The notes under the pieces: generated by a model | Told to the model about the DNA's origin: nothing | What the model saw: the letters and a program-made list of their open reading frames with translations, nothing else | Databases searched by the model: none | Translations under genes and position numbers: made by a program | Part shown: positions 37,342-48,678 of the stretch, in pieces | Position numbering within the stretch: position 1 is the first letter of the stretch | How the letters are laid out: each line of letters opens with the position of its first letter | Assembly (NCBI GenBank): GCA_015179125.1 | Contig: WHVA01000019.1 | Location: 1-64,000, forward strand | DNA: 64,000 nucleotides | From: Gautieria morchelliformis | Lineage: Eukaryota; Basidiomycota; Agaricomycetes; Gomphales; Gomphaceae | Direction of reading: 5' to 3'

Positions 37342-38171
37342 GCCGAAAAATGCCTATTTGAGCAACTAGAGGTGGAGTATCTCGGCCTCATCCTCTCTCA
37401 AGGACAGGTTGCCATGGACACAGTCAAGGTTGCAGGAGTGCGGAACTGGCCAATACCAGTAATGTCCCTGAAGTCAAATCATTCCTTGGTTTCATCAACT
37501 TCTACCGTCGGTTTGTGGAAGACTTCTCACACATTGCAAAGCCCCTCAACCAGTTGACAAAACAGGATGCCAAATGGTCTTGGGATCCGAATGGCCCAGA
37601 GCAAGCATCCTTTGACAAGTTCAAACTCCTCATCACCTCAACACCGATCCTTGCCCTCCCTGATCAAGACAAACGTTTGCGGCTTGAAACAGACACCTCA
37701 GCTTATGCCACAGGAGCAGTACTGTCCCAGCTATGTGATGATGGCAAATGGCGGCCTGTGGGGTTTGTCTCCAAAAGCCTCAATGATGCTGAACGCAACT
37801 ATGCCATCCATGACAAGGAGCTTCTTTCTGTGATTCGGGGATTAGAGGAATGGCGCCACATCTTAGAGGGAATGAAGCACAAGATTGAGATTCTCAATGA
37901 CCATCAGAATCTCACCTACTTCCACACTGCACAAAACCTGAACCGTCATCAAGCACGCTGGTCACTCTACCTCTCTCGCTTTGATTTTGAGCTGATCCAT
38001 CGTCCTGGTCGTCATTCAGCCAAGCCTGATGCACTCTCACAACGCATGGCTCATAAGCGGGGGGAGGAAGACAACCAAAATCAAGTCTTACTTACCCCTG
38101 ACTTGTTCCACATCAAGGCGAATCCCCCAGAGGCTGGCACGCAGTTAGTCCCAGGTGAAGGTGATGCTTTC
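37342..38171 (+). pseudogene. pol: pol of Gypsy A2: C-terminal RT and RNase H
   Basis: This matches A1 from about 9257. A one-base deletion near 37458 shifts the frame. RNase H is otherwise readable (LETDTSAYATGAVLSQ), then the sequence is interrupted by a solo LTR. Confidence 0.88.
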
Positions 38172-38765
38172 TGTCACGACCGGTTTATTTCTCCTACCGC
38201 GCTACCTCTATGTTCCCCCTCGTCACTCCCTAGCATCTTCGCCAGAGTTCACCGCACCTACCGACCACTTCCCCTCTACGTCCACTCTACCCGCTGTTCG
38301 CCCCATTCTCCGAACCGCTATTCGCTGCTTGCGCATTTCGTCAGCAGGCACGCCATCGAATATGATCGATACCATTCACCCGGCATGATGGTTCATCATT
38401 AACCCCATCATCTTCTTAATCCAACCCCATTGGGTGTTTGTATGGCCAAGGTGTGATCGCAGGACGTCTCTTCCATAGGCCGTGCAGGATCAACCCAGTA
38501 AACTGAGGAGCACCTTCGCCAGCGAAGGGATTGTCGAGACTTAGACAGCCCTTCTGTGAGACCTTGCACGTTACATCGTCAAGAGTCATGGGCTATTTCG
38601 CTATGACTGTAGATAGGGTGAGCCCCGTTTAGGCAAACCCTCTTACCTTGTGAACATTCATTGGTTCACCTATTCGCCGAACGGCATACTTATTCGCACA
38701 AGTTATCCGGGCATTCGCTGTGTTCACTAATACACGATATTAACGCCTGAAAACCAATCTTGACA
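38172..38765 (+). repeat. solo LTR, family E
   Basis: 594 bp from TGTCACGACC to CTTGACA, flanked by CTTTC (38167-38171 and 38766-38770). It starts like the inverted solo LTR at 24022-24715 in its own orientation. Confidence 0.9.
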
Positions 38766-40170
38766 CTTTCCTCAATCGAGTAAGGAACTGTGTAGACTGG
38801 GATGAAAAGTTTGTCAAGGCTCTCAAAGAACTGGGCTCTTCTGGAAATTTATGAGGAGAAGAGTGGTCTGAACAGGATGGGCTTGTCCTCTATCACAACA
38901 AAGTGTACGTGCCACTTGATGCAAAACTACGACATGACATAGTGAAAGCGCACCATGACATGCCTCTCACCGGTCACCCTGGTTGTTGGAGAACTACTGA
39001 ACTAGTTGCTCAGAGTTACTGGTGGCCTGGGATGGGACGTTACATTGCAAAATACGTGAAGGCCTGTGACCTGTGCAACCGGACAAAAATCTTCCCTGCT
39101 TCTCCCATTGGCAAGCTTCTACCAAACCGTATCCCAGACCGTAGATGGCAGGCTATGTCTGTTGACTTGATCGTAAACTGCCTACCAGTCATGGCTATGA
39201 TGCTCTCCTTGTTGTCGTCGATCACCTCTCTAAGCGTGCACATGTCATTCCCACCACTTCAGATGTAACTTCGGTGGGAGTCACCCGACTCTTCCGTGAT
39301 CATGTTTGGAAACTTCATGGGCTCCCTGAAGAAATCATCAGTGATCGAGGCACACAGTTCATCTCCCAGTTCATGCGTGAACTGAACAAACTTCTTGGTG
39401 TCAAAGTCGCTGCCTCTACTGCTTATCACCCCCAAACTGATGGACAGACTGAAAGGGTTAATCAGGAGATTGAGCAATACCTTCAACTATTCATCAACCA
39501 GCGTCAGGATGATTGGTTCGAATGGATATCCCTGGCCGAGTTTGCCTATAACAACTGAATCCATGCCTCAACCCAGACTACACCCTTCATGTTGGACAGT
39601 GGCCAACATCCAAGGCTGGGACTGGAACCAGTCCGGGAAACTCCACTTGAGGCCCTGGATGAGTTCACAACGTGGATGGAAGCGGCCACAAGAGAAGCTC
39701 GTTCAGCCCTGTCCAAGGCAGCAGAGGACATGGCACACTTCTATGACGTGCACCATAAAGCAGCCCCAGTTTATAAGCTTGGTGACAAGGTCTGGCTCAA
39801 TGCACAGAACATCACAACCACTCGCCCAATGAAGAAGCTAGACCACAAGTGGCTAGGCCCCTACACTGTTAATAAGGTGGTCTCACGAAATGCCTATGGT
39901 CTAAATCTTCCTGCATCCTTTGGTCGCACACATCCAGTGTTCTCTGTCGTCCTGCTTCGGCCATATGAAGATGACCCAATTCTTGAACGTCATGCCCCTC
40001 CACCACCCCCCCCCCCTGTCATATGGGATGGAGCCAAAGAATATGAAGTTGAAAGGATTCTAGACAGCAGGATGTTCCGTGGAAGGTTGGAGTATCTCAT
40101 GCACTGGAAGGGCTATGGAGCTGCCGACGATCTCTGGCTACCAGCGAAAGATGTCTCTGGGGCAAAGTGA
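38766..40170 (+). pseudogene. pol: pol of Gypsy A2: integrase and chromodomain
   Basis: The zinc finger (KAHHDMPLTGH; CDLCNRT), catalytic core (ISDRGTQF; RVNQEIEQYL) and chromodomain (YEVERILDSRMF) match A1. Breaks are TGA 38852-38854 and 39556-39558, each CGA in A1, and a one-base deletion near 39175. The last stop is TGA 40168-40170, the same as in A1. Confidence 0.9.
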
Positions 40171-40459
40171 CTCGTTAAGGAATTTCACAGGCAGAACCCA
40201 GAGGCACCTCAGCGTATCTCAGCAGCCACATACATGTCCCTCCCCTTCCAGAGATTTCAGAACTTCACAGAACCTTCCAGGCAAACTCTCTTCGACTGGA
40301 CAGCAGGCAGGGCTTCTACTTATGATGTCAAGGGTCCAGAACCCCAAAGATAAGCGATATCAGCCTCCGCCTAACCAATTCATTCCGATAAGCTATATAT
40401 CCCCTCTCCACCTGTGACCGCTCACTTCCACTGCATCGACCCCACCACATCCATCAACC

Positions 40460-41016
40460 ATGTTCTCACCCGCCATTGAGCTTGTTGCCCTCCCCAGCTT
40501 CACCCAAAACCTCTCTGACCTGCCAAACATGTCACATGTCAATCCCACCCTCCTGCACTTCTCCGGATTCTCGTCATCCAGAGCAGCCAGTGAAGCCAAG
40601 CTACAAAGGATGCTTGACTGCCGTGATCTCGACGCTGCACGGTCTTCAAAGTGGTCCGTCAGCTCTGAGGACCTCACACTAGTGAAGAGTCAGGCACACA
40701 CTCACCCTGCACTCACATTCCTCAGACCCCGACACAGACGAGAGAACACATACTACGTCGGTGACCCTGTCTTCCTCAACGATTGAACCCCCCCTTGTGG
40801 AACCCCCTACACTTTCGAAGGCTGGGTGGGGCGGCATTTCCGTAACATGGCAGGAGAGCGACTACGTCGAGCAAGGTTCACTTGCCCATGGACCCCAATC
40901 CCCCTGAGCTCATCATTGACCTGCACTACCAGGAGGGGAAGGGCCGGGAGAGATGGTGGTCCCGCCTGTGGCATACTTGGAAACGATGTCTCAGTGGATG
41001 TTGGGGGCTAGGTGGC
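40460..41016 (+). pseudogene. ORF3 of Gypsy A2
   Basis: Homologous to A1 ORF3: MFSPAIELVALP to YYVGDPVFLND, then TGA near 40784. The C-terminal part is in shifted frames with a 12-bp deletion near 40878. The TATATAT upstream is kept (near 40394-40400). Confidence 0.7.
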
Positions 41017-41056
41017 AGCTGTGCTTGTCAGGACGACAAGCATTGAGAGGGGGTGA

Positions 41057-41395
41057 TGTCAGGGTTCACGTGTTTCCTTCCACAAGTTTCTGTTTCCTTC
41101 CATGAGTTTCCATAACCTTCCATCAGTTTCCATCATCTTCCGTAACCTTCTACAAGTTTCCATCTCCCCTATTATGTAAGCCTTGCCAGCGCTATAAGAC
41201 TGTAGCCAGTGTTGTGGCATTTCCTCAGCTTGATCTCTGGGGATACCCACTACACAGGCAAGTCCCCATGTATCTATCGTTGGTAGATTTATAAACTGAG
41301 GATACCCACTACACAGTTGGTTATTGTCCTTGCATTGGCCGTTATCTCCTTGAGTATCTTTAGGTTGTGGCTTCGTCATTAGTGTTGCCCTCACA
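41057..41395 (+). repeat. 3' LTR of Gypsy A2
   Basis: 339 bp, TGTCAGGG to CCCTCACA, preceded by the purine tract GAGAGGGGGTGA and followed by CCACA. Confidence 0.92.
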
Positions 41396-41678
41396 CCACA
41401 ACAGGTCATCCCAAATATAGCCTCTTCCATACAGTAGACCGTGTTCCTGTATTCACAGTCGGCCCCTCTCTCTTGTCATTTTCATGCCTGCACTGCATTG
41501 TATCGCATGCTTGTCTGGTCTGCACTGTTTTCCAATCCTGTTACTTTTACATGTATTTCAGAACTACATTTTGTCATTTCAGTAGTATAATGGACTGATT
41601 TATCAGTATTTTATAACTGCAATTTTAAGTACAAAATTGCCTGAAATTCAGTGTGAACTGTTTCTGAATGGGACATTC
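41396..41678. other. AT-rich intergenic between A2 and the next solo LTR
   Basis: Nothing recognisable. It ends with the duplication CATTC (41674-41678). Confidence 0.5.
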
Positions 41679-42008
41679 TGTAAGGGCAACCCTACCTGCT
41701 CGTGGTAAGTCACACAGAGCACTGGTAAGGGGGATCCAAAGATATATAAGACAACACTCAGTAACTATATAGGCGACCTACACACCTGGTAAGGGGGATC
41801 CAAAGAGAATCGGGTGAGGATCCCCTTACCTAAGCAACTAACTATACAGCTACTGAGCAGGCCAGACTACCGGACATGAACATGGGTGGGGGAGGATGGA
41901 ACTCAAATTTAAGGAAAGGGAGGAACAGGCAAGGACAAGCAGGCGAGGAAGGCAGAAGATAACAGAAGATAAAGGAAATAAGAGGAACCACCAGGCTGTC
42001 CCCTGACA
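41679..42008 (-). repeat. solo LTR, family C (inverted)
   Basis: 330 bp, TGTAAGGGCAACCC to GTCCCCTGACA, with CATTC duplications on both sides (41674-41678 and 42009-42013). The reverse complement matches the ends of the solo LTR at 25617-26097. The phrase GGTAAGGGGGATCCAAAGA occurs twice. Confidence 0.9.
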
Positions 42009-42499
42009 CATTCTCTCTACTAGATTTCAGGTCATGCCAATGGACCAGTGCACTTAAATTCAGGTATGTGAGCACTTAAAATTAGTACTTTCTGCACTGA
42101 TTTATCGGTGCATAATGTACTTAAGTTCATCACTGGCTTATGTCAGTGCACCAAAGTGCCAACTCTATGCCACCTCATGCCCTAGATCCCAACAGTGCAC
42201 CACAAGACTCAACACCACCACTAAGAATCAGGTACTTGCTTTTGTAGAGGCAGTGTTGATGCCACTCAGCATACAACAATCAGAGCGGATGCCACATACT
42301 GCATTACCCACTTCAATTCTGACAAAAGCAGAAGTGCAGAACCAGGGCAGAGCAGAGGTGGCAGAGCAAGTGGAGCTGGTGGATGTGTTTCAGAAAGCAG
42401 AGCAGAAATGGAAATGGAGCCAGTAGAACTTGGAGTGGTGTCAGAACTGGCAAAGGGTATTGACCTTATGTGATCACTCAACCTCATCCCAGATCCATT

Positions 42500-42815
42500 C
42501 ACTGCTCCAATCCCTTAGTACAGTAGCTAGACTCCTGTATATTTTTCTGAGACCTCATGAGTCAAGGATATACATCTTTGTTCTTAACTATCATCTACAT
42601 TCAACAGGTTATGGGATCTGCGCTCTAAACCTCGCCCAAGAAAAGAAATCTAGCAACAATCTTCTATTACAATATGTCTGCCGCTCTCACGGAACCGAGT
42701 TCATTGTACCAGATTGATCCACTCACTGGGGACAATTATTTGGCATAGAAGGAAAAGATGCGCTGGATCTTGCTTGAGCAAGATCTCTGGGAGCATGCAT
42801 CAGGGTAGGCAACAA
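42500..42815 (+). pseudogene. Copia fragment: LTR end, PBS and start of gag
   Basis: A presumed LTR ends ...TTCAACA at 42606. It is followed at once by GGTTATGGG, the same initiator-tRNA PBS start as in the complete Copia element. A gag start at 42674 reads MSAALTEPSSLYQIDP, then LTGDNYLA, with TAG 42746-42748 where Trp is expected in this family, then KEKMRWILLEQDLW. The rest of the element is missing. The left limit of the LTR was not found. Confidence 0.6.
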
Positions 42816-43165
42816 TCCCAGAGCCAGCCAACCCTGACAATGTCACCAGTCCAGAACAAAAGGAATGACCAGGCTCAGATTCACTGGGCATTGTCCTTTT
42901 TCAAGTTGGCCCTGCCACCGACTTTGCAAACAAGGTGATCTGACATGAAGCAAAAGGCAAGGGCAACTACTTTCAGGGCTGGGACACCTTTGAGAAAACC
43001 TTTTCCAACAAGTTCTGCCCAAAGAATGAGCAGCATGGCTCTCACAAAGCTCGAAGGGACCAGCTGGTACCAGGCCAAGGATCCAGTCAATGACTACATC
43101 AACTGCTTCCAGGAGCTCATTGACCTTGCAGAGTCAACAACAACAAGACCATCATTATCAAGTCC
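42816..43165 (+). pseudogene. Ty3/Gypsy gag fragment
   Basis: Scattered frames give QIHWALSFFKLA, then TFEKTFSNKFCPK, then MALTKLEGTSWYQAKDPVNDYINCFQELIDL. This is a Retrotrans_gag core of a family different from A and B. It is truncated on both sides by the Copia and Helitron fragments. Confidence 0.6.
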
Positions 43166-44408
43166 CAATGAGGACACTGTAGAGCGGAGAACCTCATTGT
43201 GCTTGCTGTAGCCTCATCTGCAATGGCTGCACTTATCCTCACTAATGGTATGACCTCTCACACCATGCCCAGAATTCCCATTCCTGTCCATGAGGGCCCT
43301 CTCTCCTCCATCAACAAGAACTCTGACATGGATAATATGCTGAGACAGGCCAGTCTCATTGTCTGGGATGAGGCTGCAATGCAGCATTGCCATGCCATAG
43401 AGGCCATTGACAGGACACTGAGGGATTTCCTTGACCAGCCTGACCTACCCTTTGGTGGCATTACAGTAGTAGCATTTGGAGGTGATTTTCAGCAGACTCT
43501 CCCAATTGTCCCTAAAGGCTCCAAGGAGGATATTGTGGGAGATGCCCTTCAGAAGTCATATCTGTGGCCAAATATCACGGTCCTCCATCTGACAGAGAAC
43601 ATGCAGGTGAGAAATGACCCTCAAAGAGCCAGGTTTGCAGAATGGTTGCAGAATGTGGTCAGAAAGGATCTCCCACTGGACCATACCTTCTCACTCCCTC
43701 AACACATGGTTTGTGGCCCTGGAATTGCAGATCTTATCCAGGAAATATACCCTGGCATTGGTGATCCAGTCCCTGCCCAGGAAGATTACTTTTTGGAGTG
43801 GGCCATCCTCTGTGCCAGAATACTGGGGTCAATGAGATCAATTCCATGGTGTTTAGGGAGTTTCCAGGTGACACTCAAGTCTTTCACTATGTGAATTCCA
43901 TCACAGAATCCAACAATGCAGATCAGTATCCTGCAGAGTATCTGAATTCCATAGAGGTGGGCAGTCTTCCTCCTGCTTGTTTGGAAGTCAAGCCTGGAGT
44001 GCCTCTGATACTGTTGTGCGATTTGGATCAGAGGCAAGGACTATGCGATGGAACAAGGCTGCGGTCGGTGAGGATGAGCATTAGAGTGTTGGAGGTCAGG
44101 ATCATCTCAGGTCCACATGCAGGAAATATTGCTTTCATCCCCAGGATCATTATTTCACCATCAGAGGGAGAATTGCATTTGTGCTGCAAAGGAGGCAATT
44201 TCCAGTGTGTTTGGCATTTGTAATGACCATCAACAAGTCTCAGGGACAGTCTTTGGGTACAGTTGGGCTGGACCTAAGATATCCAGTGTTTGTCAGTTGT
44301 ATGTTGGCATATCAAGAGGGACCAACTGGAACAGAGTCAAGGTCTTGCTTGAGGTGTTTGCAAACCACTAATATTGTATATAAGGATGTATTACTTAGAG
44401 CCCCTTGA
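43166..44408 (+). pseudogene. Helitron PIF1-like helicase, C-terminal part
   Basis: The ORF 43199-43894 carries the Walker B-type motif IVWDEA and the motif FGGDFQQTLPIVPKG of PIF1/RRM3 helicases encoded by Helitrons. After frameshifts the end includes INKSQGQSLGTVGLDL (43-frame near 44230) and QLYVGISRGTNWNRVKVL (near 44298-44345), the usual last helicase motifs. The Rep nuclease and the helicase N terminus are missing. It is dead as an autonomous element. Confidence 0.85.
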
Positions 44409-44526
44409 ATTGTGATATCCACTTTCCTATCCACTTCCCTGATACAATTTACTTAGTATACTTTTTCTTGATGCAAGTTTTTATTTTCCCAATGCATGTG
44501 ACCTTACCAATGTGTTTGACCTAACC

Positions 44527-44554
44527 CCTGTCCGAAGCACGGGTACCCACCTAG
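44527..44554 (+). other. Helitron 3' terminus: hairpin plus CTAG
   Basis: CCTGTCC-GAA-GCACGGG forms a 7-bp stem with one mismatch and one wobble. After a short spacer it is followed by CTAG (44551-44554) and then T, as expected for a Helitron 3' end inserted at A/T. Confidence 0.65.
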
Positions 44555-44693
44555 TGTAGGAAGAAATAAGCACGCACGCAGCATGCCAGTTGACATGACC
44601 TTAAATAGCTGAAGTTGCTGAACTAATCACAGTGCCAGATTCATTATCAGATGTATTTGTCGATCACGAGGACTGGAGGTGAGTAGGGTCTCT

Positions 44694-45691
44694 TTAAATA
44701 TTCCAAACCTTCTTTATGAAATTCCCCACACCGCCCTCGTTGTTGCTCGTTGTTATGTACTTCGCCGCAGCCACAGCAGCAGGCATGGCATTGCCCATGG
44801 CCACAGAGAAGCCTGCAGTCTGAAACATGTCAATATCGTTCTCGCCATCTCCGAATGCTAAGACTTGTTCGGGTGTCACGTTGCCCAGGCTTTGGCAGAT
44901 TTGCCTAAGGGCTTTCCCCTTGTGAACAGAAGGGCAAATCGCTTCAAAAATCCATGGAATGGCGCGAGTAACCATGAATGGCGAAGGCGACTTGTGCGTG
45001 AGTGCATCTAGAGCACGCTGTGCCGCTATAAAGAGGTCAGTGATGAAAATGGGCTGCTAGACTGCGACTCATGTCCGTGCTTACAGTCGAGGTCAGAATC
45101 ATCTGAGCAGATTGTGACTTTCGGTACAAGAAGGTCTCCACTGGCTATTTTCTGCAAAAATTCGGAACGATCCGGCTCTTGTGAACAATCCTGAACTCCT
45201 TTGTCATACCTGGTCGCACTTGGGTCAATGGCGAAGCGCGTACATCATGGTCGCCTCGATACGCACCTGGCTGCCACCTCACACCAGTCTTTCTTATGTA
45301 CACCTACCCCAGGAGAAACCAGGACAGCCGCGTCTTCTGTAAACACGAAAGTGCCGAAATTGTTTGTGCCGTCGACGATGTGCGCGACGACGGCCGGAGG
45401 AAGCGAAGCAGAGAACTCGCTGAGACAAGCACCAGAAAGACCGCCGTATATCAGCGCCCCGTTGCAATGAGTCGCAGGGAAGTGTGGTGGAAGGCATAAA
45501 GCGTGACGTATCCAGAGACAGCTATTGTACTGTTTTCCACTGGCAATGACAATAGGTAAATTAGGATGGGCTGCTCGCAATTTAGTAAACGCTGAAAGCG
45601 TCCTTGGGTGTATAACATGCTCTGAAGTCAGTAATGTCCCGTCGACATCTGTGATAATGAGCTTAATATCCTCAGGTGACGGGAGGGCCAT
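44694..45691 (-). CDS. HAD-superfamily (Cof-type) hydrolase
   Basis: Exons on the minus strand are 45267-45691, 45085-45209 and 44694-45025, with introns of 57 and 59 nt. The product is 293 residues. HAD motif I is ITDVDGTLLT near the N terminus, motif II VIASGK, the motif III lysine lies in HKGKALRQ, and motif IV is FGDGENDIDM near the C terminus. The cap lies between motifs II and III, which is the Cof/YkrA-type layout. It is a Mg-dependent phosphatase acting on a sugar phosphate, nucleotide or cofactor; the substrate cannot be told from sequence. It is cytosolic, with no signal seen. The gene is divergent from CYB2 with 108 bp between the start codons. Confidence 0.92.
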
Positions 45692-45799
45692 CGAGAAGCA
45701 AGTAAACTATCCCAATTGAGGATTGCGCCGGTACGCGCGGTCCGCGTCACAGTCAGCTCTCACCATGTAAGAATGCCCTGACTTCTTGCTCTTAACGAC
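45692..45799. promoter_or_regulatory. bidirectional promoter, HAD hydrolase / CYB2
   Basis: The 108-bp gap between divergent start codons must hold both promoters. It contains GC-rich words (CCGGTACGCGCGGTCCGCG near 45726) but no clear TATA box. Confidence 0.6.
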
Positions 45800-47861
45800 A
45801 TGCCATACACACTTGAGCAGGTAGCTCAGCACAACTCAAAGGAGTAGGAAAGACAGTTGAACTAATGTAATTGCAGCTGATGTGGATCCAGGTCTTGCTG
45901 GATCGTAATCGAGAATCAGGTATATGATGTCACTGACTTCCTTCCCGTGAGTAACTTTTTTCCTCGTCTTTGTTTCTAACATGCCCCCTGCAGGAGCATC
46001 CTGGTGGCAGCAAGATCATCCTGAATTTCGCTGGAAAAGATGCCACTGAGGCCTTCAATCCTGTGCACCCCCCCGGGGTTATCGATGCCCAGCTGTCAAG
46101 AGACAAGCATTTGGGCAGACTTGACGGAAAGGATATCAAAGACAAGATGAAGCAGCCAAAGACAAATGATGAACTCAGGATGGAACGAGAGCAGCGCAAC
46201 AAGCCTTCACTGGGCAAGATGCACAACTTACGTGACCTTGAAGTACTTGCAAGACTTGATTTTGCTTGATTTTGCAACTAAGGACGCCACTTTATTTAGA
46301 TCGTGGCACGAAAGATTCTTTCTTACAAGGCTCTAGCCTACTATGCTTCTGCCACCGATGACGAAGTTGGTCAGTCCTTCTTCGATCTCCTATTTACACC
46401 AGCCTGACGGGTTTACAGCCATGGAGGAAAATCGTCGTGCATTTTCTCGTATATTTTTCCTACCCCGTGTCATGCGTCCCGTCTCTACTGTTGACCCATC
46501 GACTAACATCCTGGGCTATCCGTCCCGCATTCCCGTCTTTGTCTCCGGAGCTGCGCTCGCTAAGCTCGGACATCCCCTCGGTGAAGTCAATATCACTCGC
46601 GCATGTGGTCTTGCAAATATCATTCAAATGGTGTCATCTAACTCATCATGTTCATTCGCTGAGCTAGCACAGGCTCGTATAAGCAAGGATCAACCACTCT
46701 TCTTCCAGCTTTACAAGAATAAGAATGATGAAACTGCTATGGCCAGAGTTAAACATGTGGAGGAGATCGGGTACAAAGCCATTTTCTTAACTGTTGACGC
46801 GGTGGTTATGAGCAATCGCGAGAGGGACATTAAGGCAAAGCCTGCAGATGAGGATAAAGAGGCCAAGGTGCATGAGTTAGAGGAGACTGCAACAGAGAAA
46901 ACCAGAGGAACGGAGGAGGCGGAGGAGGAATATGATGGAGATGGCACTGCGGGAGCCTTGATCGCAAACGATGACCGGGACATGACCTGGGAGAAGGCTC
47001 GTTGATTCTTCAGTAAAGCCCCGATGTCGCTTTAACCCTTCAACAGACTATTCCATGGCTGCGGAGTGTGACTAAACTTCCCATTGTCATTAAAGGTGTG
47101 TGTGCATCTTGACTTTGGGCATGTTTTTCACCAACACTTTACTAGGAATCCAATGTGTAGATGTGTGTCACCTAACGCAGGTGTCTTCAGCGGATACTGA
47201 TTTTCCACCATAAGGATGCCGTCCTCGCAGTAGAGGCTGGTGTAGACGGTATAATGATCTCCAATCACGGCGGTAGGTTTGTACCCCCAGTCGTTTATCA
47301 TTATACCTACAAAAAATTCTAGGACGACAGTTGGAATAGTCAGCTTTGCTTTTACTACACTTCTCTCCGTCCATGACGACCCTCTGTCTAGTTCCATGCC
47401 ATCTGTGGATGTCCTGTTCAAGCTGCGCAAACAGCGGCCCGACGTGTTCGACAAAGTCGAAGGTGAGCTTTTGACTTCTCATGTGCGTCGCAGTGTTACA
47501 ATGGTTATGGTAGTATACATCGACGGCGGAGTCCGCCGGGGAACAGGTATTTGTCGTTTCTTTTCCATCCACACGTTAACGGGGGACGCTTTCAGATGTG
47601 CTTAAATGTGTGTCCCTCGGTGCTCGTGCTGTCGGTCTCGGCCGTCCGGTTCTATTTGCCCAAAGTGTAGATACGCTTGCTCTTTTGTCACCTTATCCTT
47701 GTTTCATTAACTCTGTGTAGGCCTACGGCGAGGCAGGCGTGCGCCGCCTCATTCAAATTCTTGAGCGCGAGATTCGCGCGGGTATGGCGCTTCTAGGCGC
47801 CGCAAGCATCAAGGATCTTAAGCCTGAGCTCGTAAGCGTCCCGGATGCAGCAGAAGCGTGA
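45800..47861 (+). CDS. CYB2: flavocytochrome b2 (L-lactate dehydrogenase, FMN-dependent)
   Basis: Thirteen exons: 45800-45843, 45892-45946, 45994-46242, 46300-46369, 46419-46996, 47047-47095, 47146-47162, 47215-47272, 47323-47338, 47392-47462, 47514-47546, 47596-47666, 47721-47861. The joined frame is 483 codons plus stop. The N-terminal cytochrome b5 domain (MPYTLEQVAQHNSKESCW; heme ligand motif EHPGGSKI) is followed by an FMN-dependent alpha-hydroxyacid dehydrogenase barrel (LGYPSRIPVFVSGAAL, GIQCVDDAVLAVEAG, the catalytic region ISNHGGRQLEY, VYIDGGVRRG). The enzyme oxidises L-lactate and passes electrons to cytochrome c. No long mitochondrial presequence precedes the heme domain, unlike yeast Cyb2. 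Two micro-exons (17 and 16 nt) and one apparent GC-AG intron (46997-47046) are unusual. Confidence 0.9.
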
Positions 47862-48678
47862 ACTGATGTTGGACTAGGTCGAACAAGTTAACTTCCAGCC
47901 AGCGCAGATGTTCGCGAAACTGTAGACGCGGAAACACCCGACTTCAAGAATATAGGTCTTGTGATGCTGAATCTGATCTCTACCGTCGCTTTTGTAATAT
48001 ACATGGAAGATACCATGGGTATTCACGCGAGTGTTATGCTGCACAGATGCGTGGTTTGACGTGGAAGACAGCTCTCAAAGCTGGGTATGACCTTTATTCC
48101 CAATGTCTCCCCCGAACACCAGCTGAGCAGTGCACGTGGAGCTATCCATACCAACCTTTTGCCTCGTTTCTTCCGTCACACGCAGCAATCCTTTCCGACA
48201 AACCTGCACTTCGTATTCCGCATCCACGTACACGTTTACGTGTATGGTGCTGGTACATGCAAGCCACCCATCTGCCACCAGCCTCTTACACCCCTCCACC
48301 TGGAGGGGATGGAGGTGGCCCTGGAGGTGCCACCTGAAGTGAAGTGAGTCGCTTCCAGATGTGACATCTGGCCTCAGGAAAGTACCTGAGAAGTTAGCCA
48401 GAGTACTCTGATGTATTTGGTTGCTGGAGTAGTCTTTCAAAATTTTGATATATCAAGGGCTGTGGTCATGCCGCTTCCAACAGCTTTTCCGAACAAGGTG
48501 ATTCCATCATTTTACCGCCTACATGCACACTGTAAGTCAAACCCGAGAAGGCTGTGAAACCGTTGTCGCGATGGCCTGTCACCACGGCGTGTAGGCAAGC
48601 GAGAAGGAAAGAGTACCTTACAAATCGAAAGTGGTATACCCGTTACGAGGTTCGTGGTCGCAGGATAGATGACATAGC
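47862..48678. other. intergenic, no supported gene
   Basis: Short ORFs only. A perfect inverted repeat CCAGATGT-G-ACATCTGG lies near 48356-48372. A dense run of GGAGG words near 48297-48335 is present. Confidence 0.45.

Larger units (their letters stand above)
25428..41395 (+). mobile_element. Gypsy copy A2, host of a multi-level transposon nest
   Basis: This is the same family as A1, with pieces at 25428-25616, 26103-26384, 32889-35446, 37342-38171 and 38766-41395. The gaps are filled by a solo LTR (25617-26097), Gypsy B (26385-32888), a foreign 1.9-kb segment (35447-37341) and a solo LTR (38172-38765). The 5' LTR has lost about its first 21 bp. The right flank is CCACA and the left flank CCAC. 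It is inactivated by loss of the gag ATG, TGA codons (33842, 38852, 39556, 40168), small deletions near 34806, 37458 and 39175, and FMDD changed to FMDN. Confidence 0.9.
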
